A stretch of 52,640 nt of DNA from JAAYCI01 sp031548875 (GCA_031548875.1 JAVBQQ010000064.1:1-52640); one strand, 5' to 3'. Positions 31,742 through 39,906 are shown, counted from the first letter of the stretch. The notes: generated by a model from the letters alone, not told the origin. Program-made: numbers and translations.

Positions 31742-34720
31742 TTGGCTATGGCACCCACAGAACAAAACGAAACACCCCGCATGCGGCTGGGACTGGACAT
31801 CGGCTCCACCACCATTAAATGCGTGTTGCTGAACGCGGACGGCGCCATCGTACACACCCGCTACGAACGCCACTACTCTCATATCATCGAAAAATGCGCC
31901 GAGCTGCTGGCCGACCTGGAAGAACAGGTCGGTGAGGAAGAATTCCTCACGGCCATCTCCGGCTCGGCGGGCATGGGCTTTTCCGAGAGCTGCGGCGTGC
32001 CCTTTGTGCAGGAGGTGTTCGCCACCCGGGTGGCCGCGCGCAACCTGACGCCCGACGCCGACGTCATCATCGAGCTGGGCGGCGAGGACGCCAAGATCCT
32101 CTTCCTCACAGGCGGCATGGAGGTGCGCATGAACGGCAGCTGTGCCGGCGGCACCGGCGCGTTCATCGACCAGATGGCCACGCTGCTCAAAATCTCGCCG
32201 GACGAACTGAACGAGAAGGCCAAGGGGCAGGAGAAGATCTACACCATCGCCTCCCGTTGCGGCGTGTTCGCCAAAACCGACGTGCAGCCGCTTCTCAACC
32301 AGGGCGCGCGGGTGGAGGACGTCTCCGCTTCCATCCTCTACTCGGTGGTCAACCAAACCATCGCTGGCCTTGCGCAGGGGCGCATCATAGGCGGCAACGT
32401 CATCTACCTGGGTGGTCCCCTCACCTTTCTGGACCAGCTGCGCGCCGCGTTCGACCGTGTGCTGAAGACGGAGGGCACACTGCCCGAAAACAGCCTTTAC
32501 TTCGTCTCGCTGGGCGCGGCGCTATATGGGGACGAAGCCTTCACCCTGCCCGAGCTGCGCGACCGCCTGGCCGCCCACCGGGACACCGCGGCTTTCGAGC
32601 ACACCGCCCCTCTCTTTAAAAACGATCATGAATATGCAGAATTCATCAAACGGCACGAACGGGCCAGTGTTCCCGTAGGCCGTCTGGAAGGCTTTTCCGG
32701 CCGTGCGCACCTGGGCATCGACGCCGGCTCCACCACAGTAAAGACCGTGCTCATCAGCGAAGAGGGCGAGCTGCTGAACACCACCTACCAGCCCAACAGC
32801 GGCAACCCCGTGCCGCTGGTGCGGCAGGCGCTGTTGCAGATGTACGAGAGCTGCCCCGGCATGCAGCTGGCCAGCATGACCACCACCGGCTACGGCGAAC
32901 AGCTGTGCAAGGCGGCCTTCAATGCGGACTACAACCTCGTGGAGACGATGGCCCATTTCGCGGCCGCCAAACACTTCGAGCCCTGCGTGGATTTCATCAT
33001 CGACATCGGCGGCCAGGACATGAAGTGCTTCAAGATCGAGGACGGCGCCATCAGTGACATCTTCCTGAATGAGGCCTGCTCCTCCGGCTGCGGCAGCTTC
33101 CTTCAGACGTTTGCCGAGGCGCTGGGCCGCGAGGTGCACGACTTTGCAAAGCTCGGCCTGTTCGGCGACGCGCCGGTGGAACTGGGCAGCCGCTGCACGG
33201 TCTTCATGAACTCGAGCGTAAAGCAGGCGCAGAAGGACGGCGCCTCCATTGAGAACATCTCCGCCGGCCTTGCCATCAGCGTGGTGAAGAACGCGCTGTA
33301 CAAGGTCATCCGTACAGCCAGCGCCAAGGACCTGGGCAAGAAGGTCGTGGTGCAGGGCGGCACCTTCTACAACGACGCCGTGCTGCGCGCTTTCGAGATG
33401 GAGATGGGCCTCGAAGTCATCCGTCCCTCCATCGCGGGCCTGATGGGCGCGTTCGGCGCGGCATTGTATGGCCGCCGCAAAACAAAGGGACAGGGCGTGT
33501 CCGCCGCGCTGGGGCACGAGGAGCTGAAGGCCCTCACCCACGGCGTGCAGACGACGGCCTGCGGCCTGTGCACCAACCACTGCGCCCTCACAGTGAACAC
33601 CTTCCCCGGCGGGCGGCGGTACATCAGCGGCAACAGGTGCGACCGCCCCCTCACCCACCGCGGGCCGGAAGATCCCTTGAACATCTATGACTACAAGCGC
33701 GCCCTGCTGGAAAATTATATCCCCGTGCCCGGCCCTCGCGGCAGGATCGGCGCGCCCATGGGCCTCAACTTTTTCGAGACGCTGCCCTTCTGGCACACGC
33801 TGTTCACAAAGCTGGGCTTTGAGTTCATAGTAAGCCCCCACTCCACCCGCAAGCTGTACTTCGATGGGCAGGCCACCATCCCCAGCGACACCGTCTGCTA
33901 CCCGGCCAAACTCATCCACGGACACATCAAGGAACTCTCCCGCATGGACGATCTTTCCGCGATATTCTACCCCTGCATGAGCTACAACATTGACGAGGGC
34001 AAGAGCGACAACTGCTTCAACTGCCCGGTGGTGGCCTATTATCCCGAGGTGGTAAAGGCCTGTTGCGGTGAACTGGAAGGAAAAACCTTTATCTACGACT
34101 ATGTCGGCATCCACCGCAAGAAGGACTTCCCACCCCGCTTCCACCAGATACTGGCCCAGTACTTCGAGGGCATCCCACTGGCCGAGGTAAGGGCCGCGGC
34201 CGACGCCGCCTACGCCGAGTACGACGCATACCTTGCCCACATCCGCCAGAAGGGCGCCGAGATCATCGCCGCCGCCCGTCGGGAGGGCCGGCAGATCATC
34301 GTGCTGGCCGGCCGGCCCTACCACCTGGACAACGAGGTGAACCACGGCATCGACAAGCTCATCTCCGGCCTGGGGGCGGCCATCGTCAGCGAGGACGCCA
34401 TCTCCCACCTCACCGAAAAAATGCCCACCAGCATCCTGAACCAGTGGACCTACCACGCGCGGCTGTACGCCGCCGCCCGCCACATCGCCGCCCACCCGGA
34501 TATGAACCTTGTCCAGCTGGTCAGCTTTGGGTGTGGGCTGGACGCCGTCACCACCGACGAGGTGCGCGAGATCCTGCACCGCGAGGGCAAGCTGTACACC
34601 CAGATCAAGATCGACGAGATCGCCAACCTCGGCGCCGTCAACATCCGCCTGCGCAGCCTGTTTAGCGCGCTGGAGCAGCAGGAGGAACAGGACGCGCCCG
34701 CCACACAGCATACGGCCTGA
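31742..34720 (+). CDS. Acyl-CoA dehydratase activase-related protein (two BadF/BcrA-type ATPase domains plus DUF2229)
   Basis: A 992-residue protein with two tandem ASKHA ATPase domains of the 2-hydroxyacyl-CoA dehydratase activator type: LGLDIGSTTIKCVLL with NGSCAGGTGAFIDQMA and SRCGVFAKTD, then LGIDAGSTTVKTVLI with NEACSSGCGSFLQTFA and GSRCTVFMNSS. The CAGGTG/CSSGCG and RC cysteines are the usual Fe-S ligands. A CoA-enzyme-activase (DUF2229) region follows with many cysteines (TACGLCTNHC, SDNCFNC). These proteins couple ATP hydrolysis to low-potential electron transfer; the partner reaction of this large family is unknown. The TTG start has GAGG 6 bases upstream; ATG 31748 is the alternative. 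In many clostridia the next gene's product is fused to this one. Confidence 0.88.
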   Translation: MAMAPTEQNETPRMRLGLDIGSTTIKCVLLNADGAIVHTRYERHYSHIIEKCAELLADLEEQVGEEEFLTAISGSAGMGFSESCGVPFVQEVFATRVAARNLTPDADVIIELGGEDAKILFLTGGMEVRMNGSCAGGTGAFIDQMATLLKISPDELNEKAKGQEKIYTIASRCGVFAKTDVQPLLNQGARVEDVSASILYSVVNQTIAGLAQGRIIGGNVIYLGGPLTFLDQLRAAFDRVLKTEGTLPENSLYFVSLGAALYGDEAFTLPELRDRLAAHRDTAAFEHTAPLFKNDHEYAEFIKRHERASVPVGRLEGFSGRAHLGIDAGSTTVKTVLISEEGELLNTTYQPNSGNPVPLVRQALLQMYESCPGMQLASMTTTGYGEQLCKAAFNADYNLVETMAHFAAAKHFEPCVDFIIDIGGQDMKCFKIEDGAISDIFLNEACSSGCGSFLQTFAEALGREVHDFAKLGLFGDAPVELGSRCTVFMNSSVKQAQKDGASIENISAGLAISVVKNALYKVIRTASAKDLGKKVVVQGGTFYNDAVLRAFEMEMGLEVIRPSIAGLMGAFGAALYGRRKTKGQGVSAALGHEELKALTHGVQTTACGLCTNHCALTVNTFPGGRRYISGNRCDRPLTHRGPEDPLNIYDYKRALLENYIPVPGPRGRIGAPMGLNFFETLPFWHTLFTKLGFEFIVSPHSTRKLYFDGQATIPSDTVCYPAKLIHGHIKELSRMDDLSAIFYPCMSYNIDEGKSDNCFNCPVVAYYPEVVKACCGELEGKTFIYDYVGIHRKKDFPPRFHQILAQYFEGIPLAEVRAAADAAYAEYDAYLAHIRQKGAEIIAAARREGRQIIVLAGRPYHLDNEVNHGIDKLISGLGAAIVSEDAISHLTEKMPTSILNQWTYHARLYAAARHIAAHPDMNLVQLVSFGCGLDAVTTDEVREILHREGKLYTQIKIDEIANLGAVNIRLRSLFSALEQQEEQDAPATQHTA

Positions 34721-34750
34721 ATTTGCATACCACAGAAGACACGGGTGTTC

Positions 34751-34808
34751 GGTGTCCTGAAGTGAACATCGTCCCGGCACGGCGGTAAGCCGTGAGCGGA
34801 AGGACACC
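34751..34808 (+). repeat. Dispersed structured repeat, copy C
   Basis: Lies between the two dehydratase-activator genes. The outer stem GGTGTCCT (34751-34758)/AGGACACC (34801-34808) is perfect; the inner hairpin is CACGGC-GGTAA-GCCGTG followed by GAGCGG. The internal core is almost identical to copy B (21.9 kb). It has no T-run, so it probably does not fully terminate transcription. Confidence 0.75.
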
Positions 34809-34871
34809 GTGCGACCGAGTCCGTTTCGCCCCAATCGCCACTTCCTCCACCTATCATCAAGGAGCATCACC

Positions 34872-36257
34872 ATGCCAAGCAAAAAACCGGCCCCCGTGGA
34901 CAACCTGCACATGGCGCCGGATTATCCCCGCTTCACCAAAGAGATGAAGGCCACCCACATCATCCTCGTGCCCCAGATGGCGCCCATCCATTTCGGCATC
35001 ATCAACGAGATCTTCCGCCAGGAGGGCCTGCGCGTCAAGTTTTTGGAAAACGGCGGCCCGGAGGTTGCGCAGGAGGGCCTGAAATATGTGCACAACGACA
35101 CCTGCTACCCGGCCCTCCTGGTCATCGGGCAGTTCATCGACGCGCTGAAAAGCGGCCGGTACGACCTCGACCACACCGCCCTGCTCATCACACAGACGGG
35201 CGGCGGCTGCCGCGCGTCCAATTACATCCACCTGCTGCGCAAGGCGCTGGTGAAGGCCGGCTTCCCACAGGTACCGGTGGCCAGTCTCAACTTTTCGGGC
35301 CTTGAAAAGGACTCCGGCTTCAAGATCACCATCCCCATGGTGCGCAAGGCGCTGCCCGCCATCCTGTACGGCGACGAGCTGATGGCGCTTTCCAACCAGA
35401 TACGCCCATACGAAAATGAAAAAGGCGCCGCCGACGCCCTTGTGGCAAAGTGGCAGAAGACCGTCTCCAACCTTTTCGCCAAAGGCAAGGGCACCGGCAA
35501 GCGCGAGATGAAAGAAATCTTCACCGCCATCGCGGCCGACTTCGCCGCCGTGCCCGTCACGCGGGTGCCGCGGGTGAAGGTGGGTATCGTGGGCGAGATC
35601 TATGTCAAATACTCCCCCCTCGGCAACAGCCATCTCGAAGAATTCCTCGCCGCCGAAGGGTGCGAGGTGAATATGCCCGGCTTGATGGGCTTTGTGCAGT
35701 ACTGCATCGTGAACGGCTCGGAGAACATCCGCTTGTACGGCGGCAGCCCCCTGGTGAAAAAGATTTATGAGATCGTGATGGATTTCGTCGTCTCGCGTGA
35801 AAAGATCATGCACGAGGCCATCAAACAGTTCCCTTCCCTGCACGCCCCCACCCTCTTCCGCGACGTGATGAAGCTGGGCGAGCCGGTCATAAGCCTGGGA
35901 GCCAAGATGGGCGAGGGTTGGCTGCTCACAAGCGAGATGATGGAACTGGTACAAACCGGCTACCCCAACATCGTGTGTGCCCAGCCCTTCGGCTGTCTGC
36001 CCAACCATGTGGTGGGCAAGGGGATGATCGGCAAGATCCGCGCCATCCACCCCGAGGCGAACATCACTCCCATCGACTACGACCCCAGCGCCACCCGCGT
36101 GAACCAGGAGAACCGCATCAAGCTGATGATCGCCGTGGCAAAGGAGCGGCTGGACGGCGCGTCGCCCCCGGCGCAGCTGGCATCCCCGGCCGGCGTACAG
36201 CCGGAGCCCATCCGCCTGGACGCCCCGCCCCGCGTGCAGCTGCGCACGGGAAGCTGA
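34872..36257 (+). CDS. 2-hydroxyacyl-CoA dehydratase-like protein (partner of the activator)
   Basis: A 461-residue protein of the type that forms the C-terminal third of many fused activase proteins in clostridia. It starts with ATHIILVPQMAPIHFGIINEIF, has NDTCYPALLVIGQF and TQTGGGCRASNY with conserved cysteines likely to hold an Fe-S cluster, and later GEIYVKYSPLGNSHLEEFL and QPFGCLPNHVVGKG. The last 30 residues are Pro/Ala-rich and look dispensable. ATG 34872 follows AAGGAG by 7 bases; in-frame sequence back to 34809 is not protein-like. It is 151 bases after the activator gene, with repeat copy C in the gap, and ends at a strong terminator. Confidence 0.88.
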   Translation: MPSKKPAPVDNLHMAPDYPRFTKEMKATHIILVPQMAPIHFGIINEIFRQEGLRVKFLENGGPEVAQEGLKYVHNDTCYPALLVIGQFIDALKSGRYDLDHTALLITQTGGGCRASNYIHLLRKALVKAGFPQVPVASLNFSGLEKDSGFKITIPMVRKALPAILYGDELMALSNQIRPYENEKGAADALVAKWQKTVSNLFAKGKGTGKREMKEIFTAIAADFAAVPVTRVPRVKVGIVGEIYVKYSPLGNSHLEEFLAAEGCEVNMPGLMGFVQYCIVNGSENIRLYGGSPLVKKIYEIVMDFVVSREKIMHEAIKQFPSLHAPTLFRDVMKLGEPVISLGAKMGEGWLLTSEMMELVQTGYPNIVCAQPFGCLPNHVVGKGMIGKIRAIHPEANITPIDYDPSATRVNQENRIKLMIAVAKERLDGASPPAQLASPAGVQPEPIRLDAPPRVQLRTGS

Positions 36258-36281
36258 TAAACAGCAGTGGAAAAGCACGAA

Positions 36282-36308
36282 AAAGCCCGGGTTATACACC
36301 CGGGCTTT
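36282..36308. terminator. Bidirectional terminator between dehydratase gene and gltA
   Basis: A perfect 11-bp stem AAAGCCCGGGT/ACCCGGGCTTT with loop TATAC, flanked by A/T-rich sequence, between two convergent genes. Confidence 0.85.
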
Positions 36309-36337
36309 CCTGATGCTCTGATGCGGGAGGCACTGCC

Positions 36338-37711
36338 TCACCGCTCGTCCAGCGGCACGTAGCTCTGCCGCTCGCACACGCATTTGTACGCCGGCCGCAC
36401 GATCTTGCTCGAGTTCACCAGCTCCTCGATGCGGTGGGCGCTCCAGCCGGAGATGCGCGCGATGGCGAAGATGGGCGTGTACAGCTCCACCGGCAGATTC
36501 AGCATATCGTACACAAAGCCGGAGTAGAAATCGATATTGGCCGAAACGCCCTTGTACATCTTGCGTTCGTCTGCAATGATCTCAGGCGCCAGCCGCGCCA
36601 CAAGCGAGTACAGCTGGTATTCCTTCTCGCGGCCCTTCTCGGCGCTCAACTGCTGCACAAACCGCTCGAACACCACTGCGCGCGGGTCGCTCAGCGAATA
36701 GACGGCGTGGCCCATGCCGTAGATGAGACCGGCGTGGTCGAACGCCTGCTTGTGCAACAGCTTTTTCAGGTAGTCGGCCACCTGGTCCTCGTCCGTCCAG
36801 TCCTTCACGTTCTTCTGCATGTCGGCCATCATGTGCATCACCTGGATGTTGGCCCCGCCGTGCTTGGGGCCCTTCAGGCTGCCCAGCGCCGCCGCCATGG
36901 CGCTGTATGTGTCGGTGCCGGAGGAGGACACCACCCGCACCGCAAAGGTGGAGTTGTTACCGCCGCCGTGCTCTGCGTGCAGCACCAGCGCCAGGTCCAG
37001 GATGCGCGCCTCCAGGTCGGTGTACTTTTGGTCCGCCCGCAGGATGTGCAGGATATTTTCGGCTATGGAAAGGTTCGGGCTGGGCTTGTGGATGATGAGA
37101 CTCTTGTCCTTCTCGTAGTGGTTGTAGGCCTGGTAGCCATACACGGCCAGCAGCGGGAACCGCGCAATCAGCTGGACGCACTGGCGCAGCACGTTCGGGA
37201 TGGACACGTCATCCGCGTTTTTGTCATAGTAATACAGCGTCAGCACGCTGCGCGCCAGCGTGTTCATCATGTCCGTGCTGGGCGCTTTCATGATCACGTC
37301 GCGCGTGAACTTGGGCGGCAGCGAGCGGTAATCGTTCAACATCCCGCAAAACGCGTCCAGCTCCTCTTTATTCGGCAGGTGCCCAAAAAGCAGCAGATAG
37401 CAGGTCTCTTCAAAGCCAAAACGGTCTTCTTTCAAGAAGCCGGCCACGATGTCTTCCACGTCGATGCCCTGGTAGTAGAGCTTGCCGTCCATGGGCACTT
37501 CCACGCCGTCCACGACCTTTTTGGCCGTCACCTGCGCAATATTCGTAAGCCCCGCCAGAACGCCGTTCCCGTTCAGGTCCCGCAGGCCGCGGTTCACCTT
37601 GTATTCCGTGTACAGATCGCTGGGTATCACGCGCGAAGTACACATCTCGGCCAGCTCCTCGATCTCCGGCGTCACGAGTGAGTAATTCCTCTCCTTGGCC
37701 AGTATTGTCAC
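36338..37711 (-). CDS. gltA: Citrate synthase
   Basis: Condenses oxaloacetate and acetyl-CoA to citrate, the entry step to the oxidative branch and to glutamate synthesis. The 457-residue length is the long clostridial form. Catalytic residues are visible: His248 (HAEHGGGNNST), His335 (GMGHAVY) and Asp394 (ANIDFYSG). The GTG at 37711 lies directly against GGGAGG, which is unusually close, so a start a few codons later (for example CTG) is possible. The gene is alone, with an extended -10 promoter (TGCTATAAT) upstream and a terminator shared with the dehydratase gene. Confidence 0.95.
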   Translation of the reverse strand: MTILAKERNYSLVTPEIEELAEMCTSRVIPSDLYTEYKVNRGLRDLNGNGVLAGLTNIAQVTAKKVVDGVEVPMDGKLYYQGIDVEDIVAGFLKEDRFGFEETCYLLLFGHLPNKEELDAFCGMLNDYRSLPPKFTRDVIMKAPSTDMMNTLARSVLTLYYYDKNADDVSIPNVLRQCVQLIARFPLLAVYGYQAYNHYEKDKSLIIHKPSPNLSIAENILHILRADQKYTDLEARILDLALVLHAEHGGGNNSTFAVRVVSSSGTDTYSAMAAALGSLKGPKHGGANIQVMHMMADMQKNVKDWTDEDQVADYLKKLLHKQAFDHAGLIYGMGHAVYSLSDPRAVVFERFVQQLSAEKGREKEYQLYSLVARLAPEIIADERKMYKGVSANIDFYSGFVYDMLNLPVELYTPIFAIARISGWSAHRIEELVNSSKIVRPAYKCVCERQSYVPLDER

Positions 37712-37734
37712 CCTCCCTCTAGGTAAAGTAGTTT

Positions 37735-37740
37735 ATTATA
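37735..37740 (-). promoter_or_regulatory. gltA: Extended -10 promoter of gltA
   Basis: Minus strand TGTGCTATAAT: a perfect -10 box with TG extension about 25 bases upstream of the GTG. The -35 is weak. Confidence 0.6.
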
Positions 37741-37841
37741 GCACATCGATGTATGAAAGTCATCAGCACCGGAGAAAAAGGTTTCCGCCCGGCCAGATGG
37801 CCGGCCCGACGCAGGGGGTCTGTTTATTTTTAGCGGCCTGT

Positions 37842-37847
37842 GGTATA
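37842..37847 (+). promoter_or_regulatory. Extended -10 promoter of the small Cys-rich gene
   Basis: TGTGGTATAAT: a perfect -10 box with TG extension, 45 bases before the ATG at 37893; TGTTTA lies 17 bases upstream as a weak -35. Confidence 0.65.
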
Positions 37848-37892
37848 ATAGTTGTCACCAAAACAGGCCCTTCCCGAAAGGAGATTTGACCC

Positions 37893-38102
37893 ATGCCAGG
37901 AACCGTTTGTCCCATCCTTTCCGCCGGCACCGGCCCCCAGAAAGACTGCATCGGCGGCCAGTGCATGATGTTCCAGGAAAGCAACAATGGCGGCGCGTGC
38001 AGCTTTGTAAAGTCGCCGGCAGCCCTCGCCTCCCGGCTGGACACCGTGTCCGCCCAGCTTTCCGAGATGCAGGTGGCCCTCATCAAGCTCACCAACGCCT
38101 GA
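37893..38102 (+). CDS. Small four-cysteine protein of unknown function
   Basis: A 69-residue protein with its own promoter, an AAAGGAG site and a 14-bp terminator, so it is very likely expressed. Four cysteines (C6, C19, C24, C36, spacing 12, 4 and 11) fall in the first half, in CPILSAG, KDCIGGQC and GACSFV; the second half looks like one amphipathic helix. The spacing suggests a metal or Fe-S site. I recognise no named family, though small proteins with similar CPxxS and CxxxxC patterns occur in clostridia. It does not look like a toxin, antitoxin or classic ferredoxin. Confidence 0.8.
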   Translation: MPGTVCPILSAGTGPQKDCIGGQCMMFQESNNGGACSFVKSPAALASRLDTVSAQLSEMQVALIKLTNA

Positions 38103-38126
38103 ATCGAAAGTTTTTGTTTGCGGCCA

Positions 38127-38165
38127 CAAGGCCGGGCGCGTTTTTTCGCGCCCGGCCTTGCTTTT
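38127..38165. terminator. Strong terminator after the small Cys-rich gene
   Basis: A perfect 14-bp stem (38127-38140 with 38147-38160) with a six-T loop, followed by CTTTTTCC. It can also serve the convergent rubredoxin-glutamate synthase gene. Confidence 0.9.
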
Positions 38166-38179
38166 TCCTCATCCCGCCT

Positions 38180-39598
38180 TCAGAAATCAGCAGGTGCGGC
38201 GGCGTGAGGGATGCCCGCGTGCGTGGCGAGGTCGATGCTTGTGGTGCACACGTCGTCCAGGTCCAGCGCGTGCACATCGTCCTTGCCGGTGATGCGCCCA
38301 TAGATGCGCAGCTCCTCGGTGGCCACATGCAAAAAATGGTACACCCGCCGGGCCGACGCGTCCACATTCAGCCGTTTGCGCAGTTCCGGATCCTGTGTGG
38401 CCACACCCACTGGGCAGCCGCCGCTCTTGCATATCTTGTATTGCTGGCAGGCGGCGGCCATCAGCGCGGCGGTGGCCACGGCCACCGCGTCCGCCCCCAG
38501 GGCCAGCGCCTTTGCAAAGTCGGCCGACACGCGCAACCCCCCGGTGATGACCAGCTGCATCCCACTGCCCACCTTGTCCAGATACCGGCGGGCGCGGCGC
38601 AGCGCGTAGATGGTGGGTACGCCGGTGGCGTCACGCAACAACTTGGGGCTGGCGCCAGTGGCGCCGCCCCGCCCATCCAGCGTCACAAAATCTGCCCCGG
38701 CATACACAACACAGGCAAGGTCCCGCTCGATGTGCCCCGCCGCCAGTTTGACGCCCACCGGCCGGCCGCCGCTGCGCCGGCGCAGCTCGTTCACCAGCTT
38801 CTTCAGCCCCTCGCGGTCGGAGACGCCCGGGAACTGTGACGGGCTGATGATATCCCGCCCTACCTGCCGCCCGCGGATGGCGGCGATCTCCTCGGTCACC
38901 TTCTCGCCCGGCAGGTGGCCGCCCATGCCGGGCTTTGTCCCCTGGCCGATCTTGATCTCGATGGCGTCGGCGGCCTGCAGGTTCTCGTCCGTAACGCTGT
39001 AGAGGTTGGGCACCACCTCGAAGATGTACTTGCACGCCGCGGCGCGCTCGTCGGGCAGGATGCCCCCCTCGCCGCTGCACATGGCCGCCCCTGCCTGCGC
39101 GCTGCCCTTGGCCAGCGATATCTTCACCTCGCGGGAGAGCGCCCCAAACGACATGTGCGAAACAAAGACCGGTGTGTCCAGTTCCAGCGGGCGCTTCGCA
39201 TTTTTCCCGATCACCGTCTTCGTGTTCACCGGGGCATCCTCGGCCAGCGGCACAGGACACAGCTGCGCCCCCAGCAACAGCACCTCGTCCCAGCCAGGCA
39301 CCGGCATGCGGGTGCCCATCGCGTCGATGATGCTGCCCCCTTTCACGGCCATCTCGTGGATGTCCGCCATGTGGCGCTCCAGCTCGTCGAAGCGGGCCAG
39401 TTCCCGCGCATACTCCAGGCTCCCTGCCTCGGGGGCGGTCGTCTCCACCTCGCCCTCCTGGGGCGGCAGGATGGCACTGTCCGGCTTGTACAGCTCGGGC
39501 CCCACGCCGCAGCGGGGGCAGCTGGACAGCGCCGCGAACGGCGCCCCCTCCTTGTCTTCGTCGTACACATACCCACAGATGGTGCAGATGTAAACCAT
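38180..39598 (-). CDS. Rubredoxin-glutamate synthase (FMN domain) fusion protein
   Basis: A 472-residue flavoprotein. Residues 1-45 form a rubredoxin-like iron site (C5, C8, C27, C30: CTICGYVY and CPRCG). The rest is the FMN-binding domain of the large glutamate synthase subunit, with EIKIGQGTKPGMGGHLPGEKV, VTLDGRGGATGASP and a C-x5-C-x4-C [3Fe-4S] motif (CQQYKICKSGGCPVGVATQ). The N-terminal glutaminase domain of classic GltB is missing, so ammonia must come from another source or the enzyme has another substrate. Rubredoxin may feed electrons. The ATG at 39598 has GGGAG 8 bases upstream. It is not next to a gltD-like gene. Two tandem hairpins sit in its leader. Confidence 0.92.
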   Translation of the reverse strand: MVYICTICGYVYDEDKEGAPFAALSSCPRCGVGPELYKPDSAILPPQEGEVETTAPEAGSLEYARELARFDELERHMADIHEMAVKGGSIIDAMGTRMPVPGWDEVLLLGAQLCPVPLAEDAPVNTKTVIGKNAKRPLELDTPVFVSHMSFGALSREVKISLAKGSAQAGAAMCSGEGGILPDERAAACKYIFEVVPNLYSVTDENLQAADAIEIKIGQGTKPGMGGHLPGEKVTEEIAAIRGRQVGRDIISPSQFPGVSDREGLKKLVNELRRRSGGRPVGVKLAAGHIERDLACVVYAGADFVTLDGRGGATGASPKLLRDATGVPTIYALRRARRYLDKVGSGMQLVITGGLRVSADFAKALALGADAVAVATAALMAAACQQYKICKSGGCPVGVATQDPELRKRLNVDASARRVYHFLHVATEELRIYGRITGKDDVHALDLDDVCTTSIDLATHAGIPHAAAPADF

Positions 39599-39621
39599 AG
39601 CCTGTCTCCCGCCTTTCCCCA

Positions 39622-39659
39622 TTCTGCCACAGGCAGAACGGCTTCCGCCACAGGCGGAA
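39622..39659. repeat. Two tandem hairpins in the leader of the rubredoxin-GltB gene
   Basis: TTCTGCC-ACA-GGCAGAA (39622-39638) and TTCCGCC-ACA-GGCGGAA (39643-39659): two perfect 7-bp hairpins with the same 3-base loop, 4 bases apart, about 25-60 bases upstream of the start codon. On the mRNA the loops read UGU. They could be a regulatory or stability element. Confidence 0.6.
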
Positions 39660-39732
39660 CTTTTCTTTTAATCATACCAAACAAGTGGGAGCTGTCAAGT
39701 AAGAATCGCAAAGGCGCAAAAATTTTAGCTAG

Positions 39733-39906
39733 GCTCAAAAAAACAAAAGCGTTGGGAAAGCGGATCCACATGAGGCCCTTCGTCTATCGCACAAAGCGCG
39801 AAACAAGCCGCCTTGCATACAACGATTATTCGTTGTATGCAAGGCGGCTTGGAAGGTAGATGACCGTTGTGTATCCGCTTTCCCGGCGCGGGTTATGTTT
39901 TTTTGT
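39733..39906. repeat. Large nested palindrome (MITE-like or structured RNA)
   Basis: Occupies most of the roughly 350-base gap between the rubredoxin-GltB gene and pgmB. The outer arms GGGAAAGCGGAT (39754-39765)/ATCCGCTTTCCC (39873-39884) and the inner 21-bp arms (39805-39825 with 39830-39850, loop TTAT) are both perfect. The similarity extends outward to AAAAAAAC at the left and GTTTTTTT at the right. I see no clear target-site duplication and no coding capacity. Confidence 0.7.

Noticed and set aside
34721..34871. Frameshift or sequencing error splitting a fused activase gene
   Set aside because: The gap contains a structured repeat and is not translatable into missing protein; the second gene has its own AAGGAG and ATG.
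39733..39906. Simple terminator between the rubredoxin-GltB gene and pgmB
   Set aside because: The genes are on the same strand and the palindrome is far longer than a terminator, with its T-run at the outer edge rather than at the inner stem.
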